Assembly (NCBI RefSeq): GCF_002920575.1
Contig: NZ_PQSQ01000028.1
Location: 1 to 64,000, forward strand
Origin: Streptomyces sp. Ru73
Lineage (GTDB): Bacteria > Actinomycetota > Actinomycetes > Streptomycetales > Streptomycetaceae
Direction of reading: 5' to 3'
DNA length: 64,000 nucleotides
Part shown: positions 34,794-44,506 of the stretch, piece after piece
Numbering within the stretch: position 1 is the first letter of the stretch
How the letters are laid out: every line of letters begins with the position of its first letter
Program-made: the position numbers and the translations under genes
The notes under the pieces: generated by a model
The model's input: the letters and a program-made list of their open reading frames with translations, nothing else
Told to the model about the DNA's origin: nothing
The model's database searches: none

Positions 34794-35858
34794 CTACGCG
34801 TTGGACGCGGTTACCCAGCGTTCCAGCGCTGTCCTCGCCGCGCCCGAGTCGATGGATTCGGCCGCCTTCGCCATGCCGGCCGCGATCTGCTCGGTGAGGG
34901 GCGCGTCGGTCGGCGCGAGGGCCACCAGCGCCGCAGCGGAGTTCAGGAGCACCGCGTCCCGTACCGGGCCCGGCTCGCCGGCCAGCAGGCGGCGGGCGAC
35001 GTCCGCGTTGTACGAGGCGTCCGCGCCGCGCAGCGCTTCCACCGGTACCAGCTCGATGCCGACGTCCCGCGGGTCGAAGTGCTCCTCGCGCACCGCGCCG
35101 TCCCGTACCACCCACACCTTGGAGGTGGCCGTGGTGGTCAGCTCGTCCAGGCCGTCGTCGCCGCGGAAGACCAGCGCGGAGGAGCCGCGCTCGGCGAGCA
35201 CGCCGGCCAGGATGGGCGCCATCCGGGCGTCGGCGACGCCGGTGGCCTGCGCGCCGACCCGGGCCGGGTTGGTGAGCGGGCCGAGCACGTTGAACGTCGT
35301 GCGGATGCCCAGCTGGCTGCGGGCGGCCGCGACGTGCCGCAGCGAGGGGTGGAACTTCACCGCGAAGCAGAAGGTGATGCCCGCCTCCTCGGCGACCTCC
35401 ACCACCCGGCGCGGCGTGAGGTCCAGGTTCACGCCCAGCTTCTCCAGCACGTCGGACGCGCCGCTGGCCGAGGACGCGGCACGGTTGCCGTGCTTGACGA
35501 CCTTCGCACCGGTGCCGGCCACCACGATCGAGGACATCGTGGAGATGTTGACGGTCTTGGCGCCGTCGCCGCCGGTCCCGACGATGTCCACGCTCGGACC
35601 GGGCACCTCGATGAGGTTGGCGTGCTCGTACATCGCACGGACCAGCCCGGAGATCTCCGCGACGGTCTCGCCCTTGGCCCGCAGCGCCACCGCGAACCCG
35701 GCGACCTGCGCGTCGCTGGCCTCGCCGCGCATGATCCGGTCCATCGCCCACTCGGTGGAGTCGGCGGAGAGGTCACGGCCTTCCAGGAGGGCGTTCAGCA
35801 CGCCCGGCCAGGTGCGGGCCGCCACGCTGCCGCCGCCATCCGGGGTCACAACGTTCAT
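34794..35858 (-). CDS. trpD: Anthranilate phosphoribosyltransferase
   Basis: Second step of tryptophan synthesis: joins anthranilate to PRPP. 354 residues from the ATG at 35858, with AGGAG eight bases upstream; a GTG three codons earlier lacks support. Motifs: [20 protein letters not shown] (PRPP/diphosphate loop), [47 protein letters not shown] and [13 protein letters not shown]. Unlinked from trpE(G), 25 kb away, as usual in Streptomyces. No attenuator is visible upstream. It converges on nothing; a terminator follows at 34681-34716. Confidence 0.95.
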   Translation of the reverse strand: MNVVTPDGGGSVAARTWPGVLNALLEGRDLSADSTEWAMDRIMRGEASDAQVAGFAVALRAKGETVAEISGLVRAMYEHANLIEVPGPSVDIVGTGGDGAKTVNISTMSSIVVAGTGAKVVKHGNRAASSASGASDVLEKLGVNLDLTPRRVVEVAEEAGITFCFAVKFHPSLRHVAAARSQLGIRTTFNVLGPLTNPARVGAQATGVADARMAPILAGVLAERGSSALVFRGDDGLDELTTTATSKVWVVRDGAVREEHFDPRDVGIELVPVEALRGADASYNADVARRLLAGEPGPVRDAVLLNSAAALVALAPTDAPLTEQIAAGMAKAAESIDSGAARTALERWVTASNA

Positions 35859-35921
35859 GGTCCACACTCCTGGTTCATGTCAACTGCTTCACGACGAGCC
35901 TATCGGGCCCGCGGTACGCCG

Positions 35922-35954
35922 GAGGGCCCTGTCCGTTCGATGGACAGGGCCCTC
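35922..35954 (-). terminator. Terminator of the qcr operon
   Basis: Perfect 13-bp stem (35922-35934 with 35942-35954), 7-base loop, 60 bases past the qcrB stop. Confidence 0.75.
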
Positions 35955-36013
35955 TGGGTGGCGTTTCTTGCTACGTGCTGGGGTGCGGTGCGGGCACCGC
36001 ACCCCGGGGGAGA

Positions 36014-37654
36014 TCAGTGGTGGCCGTGGCCGCTGGTGATCTCCTTGTACTCCTCCACCGTCGGCTTCGGAATGTAGTTGTCCTCGCCGTAGTAGCCCTT
36101 GGAGAGCTTGGCGCGCAGCTTCTGCGACCGCGTGACCTTGCGCTCCACGCCGTTCTCGTCGACCTCGGGGCCGATCTCCAGCGGCTTGGGCTGCTCGTGC
36201 TGGGTGAGCGTGAACAGCTGCTCCTGGCTGAGCGGCTCGTGCACCTCGATGAACTCACCGTGCGGCAGCCGCTTGATGATGCCGGACTCGCGTCCGTGCA
36301 GCACCTTGTCGCGGTCGCGCCGCTGCAGACCCATGCAGATCCGCTTGGTGACGATGAAGCCGATGACCGGGCCGACGAAGAACGCGATCCGGACGAACCA
36401 GGTGATCGAGTTGATCGACAGGTGGAAGTGGGTGGCCCACAGGTCGTTGCCGCCACCGACCAGCATCACCAGGTAGGCGATCAGCCAGGCGACACCGAAG
36501 CCGGTACGGGTCGGGGCGTTGCGCGGGCGGTCCAGCAGGTGGTGCTCACGCTTGTCGCCGGTGACCCAGGACTCGATGAACGGGTAGACCGCGATGGCCA
36601 CCAGCACCAGCGGGAAGACGAGGATCGGGATCAGCACACCGAAGTTCACGGTGTAGTGGCCCGCGATGTTCCACTCCCAGCCGGGCATGACACGGACGAG
36701 ACCCTCGGCGAAGCCCATGTACCAGTCGGGCTGGGCGCCGGTGGACACCTGGTCCGGGCGGTACGGGCCGATGGCCCACACCGGGTTGATGCTCGCGATC
36801 GCGGCGATCACCGAGATCACACCGAAGACCAGGAAGAAGAAGCCTCCGGCCTTGGCCATGTAGACCGGCAGCAGCGGCATGCCGACCACGTTCTTCTCGG
36901 TCTTGCCGGCACCCGGGAACTGGGTGTGCTTGTGGTAGAAGACCAGGATCAGGTGCGCCACCAGCAGGCCGAGCATGATGCCCGGCAGCAGCAGCACGTG
37001 GATCGAGAAGAACCGCGGAATGATGTCGTGGCCGGGGAACTCCCCGCCGAAGATGAACATCTGCAGGTACGAGCCGACCAGCGGCATCGCCAGGATGACA
37101 CCCTCGATGAACCGGACACCGGTACCGGACAGCAGGTCGTCCGGGAGCGAGTAGCCGGTGAAGCCGGTGAACATGCCGAGCACCAGCAGCAGGAAGCCGA
37201 ACAGCCAGTTGACCTCGCGCGGCTTGCGGAAGGCGCCGGTGAAGAACACCCGCATCATGTGGACCAGCATGCCGGCGAGGAACACCAGCGCGGCCCAGTG
37301 GTGGATCTGCCGGATCAGCAGGCCGCCGCGGACGTCGAAGCTGATGTCCAGCGTCGACTCGAAGGCCTGGGTCATCCGGATGCCGTGCATGGGCACGTAG
37401 GAGCCGTGGTAGACGACCTCGGCCATGCTCGGGTGGAAGAACAGCGTCAGGTAGACGCCGGTCAGGATGATGATGATGAAGCTGTAGAGGCAGATCTCAC
37501 CCAGCATGAAGGACCAGTGGTCCGGGAAGATCTTCCGCATGTTGGACTTGGCGAGGCTGTAGATGCCCAGCCGGCCGTCCGCCCAGTCGGCGATCCGCTC
37601 GCCCCGCGGCGCCTGGCCGCGGCGCGCGTTGGTCGCGCTCGTCTCGTTACTCAT
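36014..37654 (-). CDS. qcrB: Cytochrome bc1 complex cytochrome b subunit
   Basis: 546 residues. Oxidises menaquinol; carries two b hemes. Visible: GEICLYSFIIIILTGVYLTL, RQIHHWAALVFLAGMLVHMMRVF with the paired heme His residues, GYSLPDDLLSGTG (quinol site, PDDL in place of PEWY region preceding), PRFFSIHVLLLPGIMLGLLVAHL with the second His pair, and QPDWYMGFAEG (PDWY, the actinobacterial form of the PEWY motif). A 120-residue C-terminal extension is typical of actinobacteria. Start ATG at 37654 overlaps the qcrA stop (ATGA). Last gene of qcrC-qcrA-qcrB. Confidence 0.96.
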   Translation of the reverse strand: MSNETSATNARRGQAPRGERIADWADGRLGIYSLAKSNMRKIFPDHWSFMLGEICLYSFIIIILTGVYLTLFFHPSMAEVVYHGSYVPMHGIRMTQAFESTLDISFDVRGGLLIRQIHHWAALVFLAGMLVHMMRVFFTGAFRKPREVNWLFGFLLLVLGMFTGFTGYSLPDDLLSGTGVRFIEGVILAMPLVGSYLQMFIFGGEFPGHDIIPRFFSIHVLLLPGIMLGLLVAHLILVFYHKHTQFPGAGKTEKNVVGMPLLPVYMAKAGGFFFLVFGVISVIAAIASINPVWAIGPYRPDQVSTGAQPDWYMGFAEGLVRVMPGWEWNIAGHYTVNFGVLIPILVFPLVLVAIAVYPFIESWVTGDKREHHLLDRPRNAPTRTGFGVAWLIAYLVMLVGGGNDLWATHFHLSINSITWFVRIAFFVGPVIGFIVTKRICMGLQRRDRDKVLHGRESGIIKRLPHGEFIEVHEPLSQEQLFTLTQHEQPKPLEIGPEVDENGVERKVTRSQKLRAKLSKGYYGEDNYIPKPTVEEYKEITSGHGHH

Positions 37655-38712
37655 CCGCGCTCCCAGAAGCTCGGGCCGACGGGCTCCGCGAAGTCGCTGA
37701 CGGCTTCGAGGTAGCCGTCCTTCACCGTGATGTGCAGCTGCGGCAGGGGGTGACCCGCCGGGCCGAAGATCACGCGGCCACCGTCGGAAAGGTCGAAGGT
37801 GGACTGGTGGCAGGGGCAGAGCACGTGGTGCGTCTGCTGCTCGTACAGGGAGATCGGGCAACCGACGTGGGTGCAGATCTTCGAGTACGCCACGATGCCC
37901 TCGTGCGACCACTCAAGTTCCTGCTTGTCCTTGATGTTCTGCGGCTGGATCCGCACGAGCATCAGGGCGTCCTTGGCGATCTTCTGGTGGAAGTCCTCGT
38001 CGCTCTCCTCCAGGCCCTCGGGCTTGGCGAAGGTGAGGGAGCCCACCGCGATGTCCTCGGGACGCAGCGGAAGGTTGGTGGACTGGTTGACCAGGCGTAC
38101 GCCCTTCTTCCAGCCCGTGGTGCGGAGCTTCTTCTCCGGGAGGGGACCGAGGTCGCGCAGCAGGACCACGCCGGACAGCGGCACCAGGGCCAGCGCGCCG
38201 AACATGGTGTTGCGGATCAGCTTGCGGCGGCCCATGCCGGACTCCGCGGCGCCTTCCCGGAAGTCGGCCATGACCTTGGCCTTGACCTCGGGCTCGGCCT
38301 CGATCGGGTGCCGCTCCTGGGCGACCTCCACGTCCGACATCAGCGTGCGGGCCCAGTGGACCGCGCCGGCGCCGATGCAGAAGAGCGCCACGCCGAGCGT
38401 CAGGCCCAGCGCGAAGTTCAGCGCGCTGATGTGGCCGAGCGGCCAGATGTAGACGATCTTGTCGATCGGGAAGATCACGTACGAGGCGATGAAGCCGATC
38501 GTCGCGAGCATGGACACCGTGAAGAGGAGAGCCACGGTGCGCTCGGAGCGCTTGGCGGCCCGCTCGTCGATGTCCTGGATGCGGTGCTCGTGGGGGGGCA
38601 GCCCCGGGTCGGCGAAGGGGTTGTCCTTCGTCGCCACGTCACCGTGAGCGCCGTCGCGCTCACTGGGAAGGGTTTCTTCTGGCACGTCTGCGTGTCGTCC
38701 AGTCTCACTCAT
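37651..38712 (-). CDS. qcrA: Cytochrome bc1 complex Rieske iron-sulfur subunit
   Basis: 353 residues with three N-terminal membrane spans, the actinobacterial form (most bacteria have one). The [2Fe-2S] Rieske motifs are CTHVGCPIS and CPCHQSTFDLSDG, each giving a Cys and a His ligand plus the disulfide cysteines. Takes electrons from menaquinol bound in QcrB and passes them to the diheme QcrC. A GRRKLIRN twin-arginine-like segment before the third span fits Tat-dependent insertion. ATGA overlaps at both ends place it tightly between qcrC and qcrB. Confidence 0.96.
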   Translation of the reverse strand: MSETGRHADVPEETLPSERDGAHGDVATKDNPFADPGLPPHEHRIQDIDERAAKRSERTVALLFTVSMLATIGFIASYVIFPIDKIVYIWPLGHISALNFALGLTLGVALFCIGAGAVHWARTLMSDVEVAQERHPIEAEPEVKAKVMADFREGAAESGMGRRKLIRNTMFGALALVPLSGVVLLRDLGPLPEKKLRTTGWKKGVRLVNQSTNLPLRPEDIAVGSLTFAKPEGLEESDEDFHQKIAKDALMLVRIQPQNIKDKQELEWSHEGIVAYSKICTHVGCPISLYEQQTHHVLCPCHQSTFDLSDGGRVIFGPAGHPLPQLHITVKDGYLEAVSDFAEPVGPSFWERG

Positions 38713-39518
38713 GACTTCTTGGCCTTCGCTGTCCGGGCTGCGACCCAGATGGCGACCGCAACCAGTGCGCCCAGGCCGAAGATGTAACCGAAGAGGCCCT
38801 CACTGACCGGGCCGAGACCACCGAGGTCCATGCCGCCGGGGCTCGCGGTCTTGTCGCCGTTGACCGCACCGAGGTACGCGACGATGTCCTTCTTGTTGGC
38901 CTTGGAGAGGGTGCCGTCACCGAACGAAGGCATGTTCTGCGGGCCGGTCTCCATGGCCTCGTAGATGTGCTTCGGGTCCACGCCCTCGAGCGACGGTGCG
39001 AACTTGCCGTTGGTCAGGGCGCCGCCCTTACCGGTGAAGTTGTGGCACTGCGCGCAGTTCGTACGGAACAGCTCACCGCCCTTGGCGATGTCCGCCCCGT
39101 CCTTGCTGTAGTCGTTCTTGCCGGGCACGGACGGACCGGCACCCAGCGACGCGACGTACGCCGCCAGCTGGTCGATCTCGGCCTGGCTGTAGATGTTCTT
39201 CTTCCGCGGCACCTGGGCGCCCGGCTGCTGCGCCGGCATACGGCCGGTGCCGACCTGGAAGTCGACGGCGGCAGCGCCCACGCCGACCAGGCTCGGGCCG
39301 TCGGAGGTGCCCTGACCGCCGGTGCCGTGGCAGCTGGCGCAGCCCACGGCGAAGAGCTTCTTGCCCTCCTTGATGGCAAGAGACTGGGCGGTGTCATCGG
39401 CCTGAGCCTTGTCCGCCGGCGCGAACGCGGCGTACAGCCCCCCAGTGACCGCCAGCGCGAAGAGTAGGACGACGAGCGCCGCCAGCGGATGGCGCCGTCG
39501 TGCGGAGAGCTTTTTCAC
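38709..39518 (-). CDS. qcrC: Cytochrome bc1 complex diheme cytochrome c
   Basis: 269 residues. Two heme c sites, CASCH and CAQCH, in repeated cytochrome c domains, each followed by a distal Met region (RMPAQQPG, NMPSFGDG). N-terminal signal anchor and a C-terminal span (GLFGYIFGLGALVAVAIWVA). Because actinobacteria lack soluble cytochrome c, QcrC hands electrons straight to the CuA site of the aa3 oxidase, making a bc1-aa3 supercomplex. GTG start; its stop overlaps the qcrA start. ctaE lies 80 bases upstream on the same strand and may share the transcript. Confidence 0.96.
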   Translation of the reverse strand: MKKLSARRRHPLAALVVLLFALAVTGGLYAAFAPADKAQADDTAQSLAIKEGKKLFAVGCASCHGTGGQGTSDGPSLVGVGAAAVDFQVGTGRMPAQQPGAQVPRKKNIYSQAEIDQLAAYVASLGAGPSVPGKNDYSKDGADIAKGGELFRTNCAQCHNFTGKGGALTNGKFAPSLEGVDPKHIYEAMETGPQNMPSFGDGTLSKANKKDIVAYLGAVNGDKTASPGGMDLGGLGPVSEGLFGYIFGLGALVAVAIWVAARTAKAKKS

Positions 39519-39598
39519 GGATTACCCCGGTGTCAGGATCTTCTGCGTCGATGCTTTGGCTGTGTCTGTATCCGAATGCGGGTCCGGTCCGGGACCTG

Positions 39599-40219
39599 TT
39601 ACCGGATCAGGTAGATCGTGGCGAAGAGGCCGATCCAGACGACATCGACGAAGTGCCAGTAGTACGACACGACGATGGCCGCGGTGGCCTGTTCGTGGGT
39701 GAACCTCTTGGCCGCGTACGTCCTGCCCAGGACCAGCAGGAAGGCGATCAGACCGCCTGTCACGTGCAGTCCGTGGAAGCCGGTGGTCAGGTAGAACACC
39801 GAGCCGTACGGGCCGGACGAGAGCGAGAGACCCTCGTGCTTGACCAGCTCCGTGTACTCGTAGACCTGACCGCCGATGAAGATCGCACCCATGATGAAGG
39901 TGAGGATGAACCAGGCGCGGAGCTTCTTGACGTCGCCGCGCTCGGCCGCAAAAACACCGAGCTGGCACGTCAGGGAGCTGAGCACCAGGATCGTCGTGTT
40001 CGTCGCGGAGAACGGAAGATTCAGCGCATCGGCGGATTCCTTCCAATACTCGGCTCCGGTCACCGATCGGAGGGTGAAGTACATCGCGAAGAGGGCCGCG
40101 AAGAACATCAGCTCGGAACTCAGCCAGATGATGGTTCCGACGCTGGTGAGGTTCGGCCGATTGACCGACGGGTGCGCGTGCCCGGTTTCTACTGCTGTTG
40201 CTGTCGCCACGACCGACAT
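39599..40219 (-). CDS. ctaE: Cytochrome c oxidase subunit III
   Basis: 206 residues, five to six membrane spans. [20 protein letters not shown]-like start (here [20 protein letters not shown]), [27 protein letters not shown] and [20 protein letters not shown] are classic. The ATG at 40219 lies inside a perfect 21-bp palindrome (40210-40230), so the initiation region could form a hairpin or be bound by a regulator. A TTGACA sequence at 40268-40273 (minus strand) is a possible -35. No ribosome binding site is seen, and AAGATA close upstream could be a -10 giving a very short leader. Heads the ctaE-qcrCAB block. Confidence 0.95.
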   Translation of the reverse strand: MSVVATATAVETGHAHPSVNRPNLTSVGTIIWLSSELMFFAALFAMYFTLRSVTGAEYWKESADALNLPFSATNTTILVLSSLTCQLGVFAAERGDVKKLRAWFILTFIMGAIFIGGQVYEYTELVKHEGLSLSSGPYGSVFYLTTGFHGLHVTGGLIAFLLVLGRTYAAKRFTHEQATAAIVVSYYWHFVDVVWIGLFATIYLIR

Positions 40220-40230
40220 TATGTCGGTCG
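40210..40230. promoter_or_regulatory. 21-bp palindrome over the ctaE start codon
   Basis: CGACCGACAT-a-ATGTCGGTCG on the minus strand: perfect 10-base arms around one base. The ATG of ctaE is the first three bases of the right arm. Could be an operator overlapping the start site or an mRNA hairpin hiding the start codon. Confidence 0.65.
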
Positions 40231-40505
40231 CTTATCTTGCGCTCACTCCGGGGGGTCCCGTTCGGTGTGTCAAGGGGGTGTGCCCGGCCCGTACGGCACC
40301 GCGGCGGGGTCCTCCAAAGGAGGGAAGCGCAGGTTCCGCACCCCCCTGCCACCCCCGCTCCGACCAGTCCTGACGGCCCGTCGGACAGATCTTCTTCCGG
40401 TACGGACCCTCCTGCGATGGCCCGTCCGGGCAGTAGCATCCGCTGAACGGGACCGGCCCCCGAGGTGCTCCCGTGAACGGTGCTCCCCAAAAGCGTGGAG
40501 GAACG

Positions 40506-40907
40506 ATGCAGGCGACTGCCACGGTGCTGGTCTACAGCGACGACTCCGGCACCCGAGAGCAGGTCCGCCTCGCGGCCGGCCGGCGCCCCGCCGCCGATGT
40601 GCCGCAGGTGGAGATTGTGGAGTGCGCGACGCTGCCGGCCGTGCTCACGGCCCTGGAGCAGGGCGGGATCGACGCCTGCGTCCTGGACGGCGAGAGCGCC
40701 CCGGCCGGCGGCATGGGCGTCTGCCGGCAGATCAAGGACGAGATCTTCCGGTGCCCGCCGGTGCTGGTCCTGATCGGCCGCCCCCAGGACTCCTGGCTGG
40801 CGACCTGGAGCCGGGCCGACGCCGCGGTGACCCACCCGATCGACCCGGTGGCGTTCGCCGACGCGTTGGCGGGGCTGCTGCGCCGCCGCCTCCTCGCCGG
40901 GGCCTGA
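40506..40907 (+). CDS. Receiver-like (pseudo-receiver) protein
   Basis: 133 residues from the ATG at 40506 (GGAGGA upstream). Fold follows a response-regulator receiver: TVLVYSDDSGTREQV, ACVLDGESAPAGGMGVC with an Asp at the phospho-acceptor position, VLVLIG and VTHPIDPVAFADAL. The conserved Lys of loop 5 (K-P) is replaced by His (THP), so normal phosphorylation control is doubtful. No output domain. It lies between ctaE and the L,D-transpeptidase gene, in the gap of the cta/qcr region. Function unknown. Confidence 0.8.
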   Translation: MQATATVLVYSDDSGTREQVRLAAGRRPAADVPQVEIVECATLPAVLTALEQGGIDACVLDGESAPAGGMGVCRQIKDEIFRCPPVLVLIGRPQDSWLATWSRADAAVTHPIDPVAFADALAGLLRRRLLAGA

Positions 40908-40930
40908 GGGGCCCGGCCCCGGACACCACG

Positions 40931-40967
40931 GCGCCCCGGCCGGGCGGCAGCTGCCCGGCCGGGGCGC
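40931..40967. terminator. Bidirectional terminator
   Basis: Perfect 15-bp GC stem (40931-40945 with 40953-40967), 7-base loop, between convergent stops. Confidence 0.85.
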
Positions 40968-40989
40968 TGTGTGCCGTTCTGCGGGCCGC

Positions 40990-42264
40990 TCAGACCCCCG
41001 GCCGCAGCCTGGCCGCCCCGGCGGGCCCCGAGGCCTTCTCGCCGCTGCCGGCGCCGCTCATGGCGCTGCCGTCGGCGCTGCCGGCGCGCCACTTGTCCCA
41101 GGGCACGTTCCAGTCGCCGAACCCGTTGTCGAACGGGGTCATCTCGTCGCCCTTGCTGTTGACGACCTGCACGACGTCGCCGACCCGTACGTGCTCGAAG
41201 AACCAGCGGGCGTCGGCCGTGGACATGCCGGTGCAGCCGTGACTGACGTTGGCCGCGCCCTGCGAGCCCACCGACCAGGGCGCCGCGTGCACGTACTCGC
41301 CGCTCCAGGTGACCCTGGTGGCCCAGTGGACCGGCAGGTTGTAGGACTCCGAACTGCCCCGCGCGATGCCCACGGTGTTGCTGTTCATCCGTACGAAGGC
41401 TTCCTTGCCCAGCACCACCTTGATGCCGTTGCGGGTGTCGAAGCCGGGCTTGCCGGTGGTGACGGGCAGGGTCTTCACCACCTTGCCGTTGCGCCGGAAG
41501 GTCATCCGGTGCGCGGCGGCGTCGGTGACGGCCACGACCCGGTCGCCGGTACGGATCTTCACGGGCTTGCCCGGCCCGCCGTACAGCCCCTTGGCGACCT
41601 TCAGGCCCTGGAGGTTGCTGTACGCCTCCACGGTGGCGTGGGCGGGCCAATAGGAGCGCGGGCGGTAGTGCAGGGTCTTGTCGTCCACCCAGTGCCAGGA
41701 ACCCCTCACCCGGGGGCTGCTGTCGACCTTGAGGGCGCCCTCCACGAGCGCCCTGGCCCGCGCACCGTGCACCGGGCGGCTGAGCTCGGCGGTGATCGGC
41801 TGGCCGACGCCGTACGTGCCGCTGTCGGGCCCGAAGGTCACCCGCAGCCGCCGGTCGCCGTTGCCCTTCGTCTCCATGTGGAGCACCTTGCGGCCCGGTT
41901 TGCCGTCGCCGTCCTCGGTGCTCACGTGGACCGTGTAGCGGGTGCCGGCGGCGAGCGGCACGGTGCTGTGCCAGCGCGTGCCGTCGGCGTTGAGCCGGCC
42001 GCGGATGTACCGGCCGGCGGCGTCCGTGGCGGTGACGTCGGTGATCCGCGCCTCGTCGCCCTTGGTCGTGACTTCCAGCGGCTTGTCCGGATCGGCCTTC
42101 CGCTCGCCCGCCGGGGCGTTGGCCGCGATCTGGCCGGCCGCGTCATAGGGCTGGGCGGCGAGCGGATCTGACGACGCCCCGCCGCACCCGGTGACCCCCG
42201 CCGCCAAGGGCAGCAGCAGGAGCGCTGAGCTGAGCACCGTCCGGGATCGTGGCATATGGCTCAT
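40990..42264 (-). CDS. Lipoprotein L,D-transpeptidase
   Basis: 424 residues from the ATG at 42264. Signal ends in lipobox AAGVTGC, so it is a membrane lipoprotein facing the wall. Two Ig-like domains (about 60-270) precede the YkuD catalytic domain, with HAAPWSVGSQGAANVSHGCTGM holding the catalytic His and Cys (SHGC). Forms 3-3 (L,D) crosslinks in peptidoglycan, which are abundant in Streptomyces. The C-terminus has a Ser/Gly/Ala-rich tail. Close in layout to mycobacterial LdtMt2-type enzymes. Embedded among respiratory genes without obvious functional link. Confidence 0.93.
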   Translation of the reverse strand: MSHMPRSRTVLSSALLLLPLAAGVTGCGGASSDPLAAQPYDAAGQIAANAPAGERKADPDKPLEVTTKGDEARITDVTATDAAGRYIRGRLNADGTRWHSTVPLAAGTRYTVHVSTEDGDGKPGRKVLHMETKGNGDRRLRVTFGPDSGTYGVGQPITAELSRPVHGARARALVEGALKVDSSPRVRGSWHWVDDKTLHYRPRSYWPAHATVEAYSNLQGLKVAKGLYGGPGKPVKIRTGDRVVAVTDAAAHRMTFRRNGKVVKTLPVTTGKPGFDTRNGIKVVLGKEAFVRMNSNTVGIARGSSESYNLPVHWATRVTWSGEYVHAAPWSVGSQGAANVSHGCTGMSTADARWFFEHVRVGDVVQVVNSKGDEMTPFDNGFGDWNVPWDKWRAGSADGSAMSGAGSGEKASGPAGAARLRPGV

Positions 42265-42321
42265 AACCACAAAATAGGAAGCGCCACGCCGGAGCGGCGC
42301 GTTGAAGGACTGCAAATGGGT

Positions 42322-42355
42322 CGGGCCCGGCCACTCCTTGGAGTGACCGGGCCCG
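42322..42355 (-). terminator. Terminator of the ctaCDF operon
   Basis: Sixteen-base arms (42322-42337 with 42340-42355) with one G-T pair; the nominal loop is two bases, so the outermost closing pairs near it stay open. 23 bases past ctaF. Confidence 0.75.
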
Positions 42356-42377
42356 GCCCGTCGGTGCGGAACCGCCG

Positions 42378-42776
42378 TTACTGCGTGCGGTTCTCGCCCC
42401 GGTAGTACTCGAACACCCAGCCGAACAGGCCGACGAGGATGATCGGAGCGGAGAAGTACAGCAGCCACCAGCCGAAGACGACGCCCAGGAAGGCGAACGC
42501 ACCGCCGATGCCCAGCGAGAGCGGCTGCCAGCTGTGCGGGCTGAAGAAGCCCACCTCACCGGCGTCGTCCGCGACGTCCGCGTCCTTGCGGTCCTGCGCA
42601 CCCGCGTCGACCCGCCGGGCCGTGAAGGCCAGGTAGTAGCCGATCATGATGCACAGACCGAACGCCAGGAACAGCGCGGTGGTGCCCGCCGGCTCCTTCG
42701 ACCAGACGCCGTAGACGATCGCCATGGCGAGGACGAAGACGGAGAGCCAGATGAACATCTTGCCCTGGATCTTCAC
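42378..42776 (-). CDS. ctaF: Cytochrome c oxidase subunit IV
   Basis: 132 residues, four membrane spans; actinobacterial-type subunit 4 of the aa3 oxidase ([58 protein letters not shown]). Structural, no redox cofactor. GTG start overlaps the ctaD stop (GTGA). Last gene of ctaC-ctaD-ctaF. Confidence 0.94.
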   Translation of the reverse strand: MKIQGKMFIWLSVFVLAMAIVYGVWSKEPAGTTALFLAFGLCIMIGYYLAFTARRVDAGAQDRKDADVADDAGEVGFFSPHSWQPLSLGIGGAFAFLGVVFGWWLLYFSAPIILVGLFGWVFEYYRGENRTQ

Positions 42777-44506
42777 TTGCCGGCCTCCTTCGTGCCGCCC
42801 ATGAGAGCCGTGTCCTTCTGGTCCTCGTTCTCCAGCACGTCCATCGCGGCGATCTCAGGGTGGTGCAGGTCGAACGCCGGGGATTCCGAGCGGATGCGGG
42901 GCAGCGAGACGAAGTTGTGCCGCGGCGGCGGGCAGGAGGTCGCCCACTCCAGCGAGCGGCCGTAGCCCCACGGGTCGTCGACCTCGATCTTCTTGCCGTA
43001 CTTGGCCGTCTTCCAGACGTTGTAGAAGAACGGCAGGATCGACAGGCCCAGCAGGAAGGAGCTGATCGTCGAGATCGTGTTCAGGGCGGTGAAGCCGTCG
43101 GCCGCCAGGTAGTCGGCGTAACGACGCGGCATGCCCTCGGCGCCCAGCCAGTGCTGGACCAGGAAGGTGCCGTGGAAGCCGATGAACAGCGTCCAGAACG
43201 TGATCTTGCCGAGCCGCTCGTCCAGCATCTTGCCGGTGAACTTCGGCCACCAGAAGTGGAAGCCGGCGAACATCGCGAAGACGACCGTACCGAAGACGAC
43301 GTAGTGGAAGTGCGCCACGACGAAGTACGAGTCGGAGATGTGGAAGTCCAGCGGCGGCGAGGCCAGGATGACGCCGGTCAGACCGCCGAAGGTGAAGGTG
43401 ATCAGGAAGCCGACCGCCCACAGCATCGGGGTCTCGAAGGAGAGCGAGCCCTTCCACATCGTGCCGATCCAGTTGAAGAACTTCACACCGGTCGGGACCG
43501 CGATGAGGAACGTCATGAAGGAGAAGAACGGCAGCAGCACGCCGCCCGTGACGTACATGTGGTGCGCCCACACCGTGACCGAGAGGCCCGCGATGGAGAT
43601 CGTCGCCGCGATCAGACCGATGTAACCGAACATCGGCTTCCGGGAGAAGACCGGAATGACCTCGGAAATGATGCCGAAGAACGGCAGCGCGATGATGTAC
43701 ACCTCTGGGTGTCCGAAGAACCAGAAGAGGTGCTGCCACAAGAGGGCACCGCCATTGGCGGCGTCGAACACATGCGCACCGAACTTACGGTCCGCCTCCA
43801 GGGCGAACAGCGCGGCGGCCAGCACCGGGAAGGCCAGCAGGACCAGCACACCGGTCAGCAGGACGTTCCAGGTGAAGATCGGCATGCGGAACATCGTCAT
43901 GCCCGGGGCGCGCATGCAGATGATCGTGGTGATGAAGTTGACCGAGCCGAGGATCGTGCCGAAGCCGGAGAAGGCCAGACCCATGATCCACATGTCGGCG
44001 CCGACCCCCGGCGAGCGGACCGCGTCCGACAGCGGGGAGTAGGCGAACCAGCCGAAGTCGGCCGCACCCTGGGGGGTGAGGAACCCGGCCACCGCGATCA
44101 GCGAGCCGAAGAGGTACAGCCAGTAGGCGAACATGTTCAGCCGCGGGAACGCCACGTCGGGCGCGCCGATCTGCAGCGGCATGATCCAGTTGGCGAATCC
44201 GGCGAACAGCGGCGTCGCGAACATCAGCAGCATGATCGTGCCGTGCATCGTGAACGCCTGGTTGAACTGCTCGTTCGACATGATCTGCGTGCCGGGACGG
44301 GCCAGCTCGGCGCGCATGAAGAGCGCCATCAGGCCGCCGATGCAGAAGAACGCGAACGACGTCACCAGATAAAGCGTGCCGATCGTCTTGTGGTCGGTGG
44401 TCGTCAGCCACTTCACCACGACGTTGCCGGGTTGCTTCCTGCGTACGGGTGGTGCTGCCGAGGCCGATGCGGCGGCGGCACCCTGAGGTTCGTTGAGGAT
44501 GCTCAC
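42773..44506 (-). CDS. ctaD: Cytochrome c oxidase subunit I
   Basis: 577 residues, 12 membrane spans; heme a, heme a3 and CuB. Motifs: [11 protein letters not shown] (heme a His), [19 protein letters not shown] with the His-Glu-Val-Tyr set (CuB His cross-linked Tyr), [11 protein letters not shown] (CuB His pair), and [11 protein letters not shown] (heme a3 and heme a His). Reduces oxygen to water with proton pumping; the K-channel and D-channel regions look normal. The C-terminal 60 residues are polar. GTG start overlapping the ctaC stop (GTGA). Confidence 0.97.
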   Translation of the reverse strand: MSILNEPQGAAAASASAAPPVRRKQPGNVVVKWLTTTDHKTIGTLYLVTSFAFFCIGGLMALFMRAELARPGTQIMSNEQFNQAFTMHGTIMLLMFATPLFAGFANWIMPLQIGAPDVAFPRLNMFAYWLYLFGSLIAVAGFLTPQGAADFGWFAYSPLSDAVRSPGVGADMWIMGLAFSGFGTILGSVNFITTIICMRAPGMTMFRMPIFTWNVLLTGVLVLLAFPVLAAALFALEADRKFGAHVFDAANGGALLWQHLFWFFGHPEVYIIALPFFGIISEVIPVFSRKPMFGYIGLIAATISIAGLSVTVWAHHMYVTGGVLLPFFSFMTFLIAVPTGVKFFNWIGTMWKGSLSFETPMLWAVGFLITFTFGGLTGVILASPPLDFHISDSYFVVAHFHYVVFGTVVFAMFAGFHFWWPKFTGKMLDERLGKITFWTLFIGFHGTFLVQHWLGAEGMPRRYADYLAADGFTALNTISTISSFLLGLSILPFFYNVWKTAKYGKKIEVDDPWGYGRSLEWATSCPPPRHNFVSLPRIRSESPAFDLHHPEIAAMDVLENEDQKDTALMGGTKEAGK

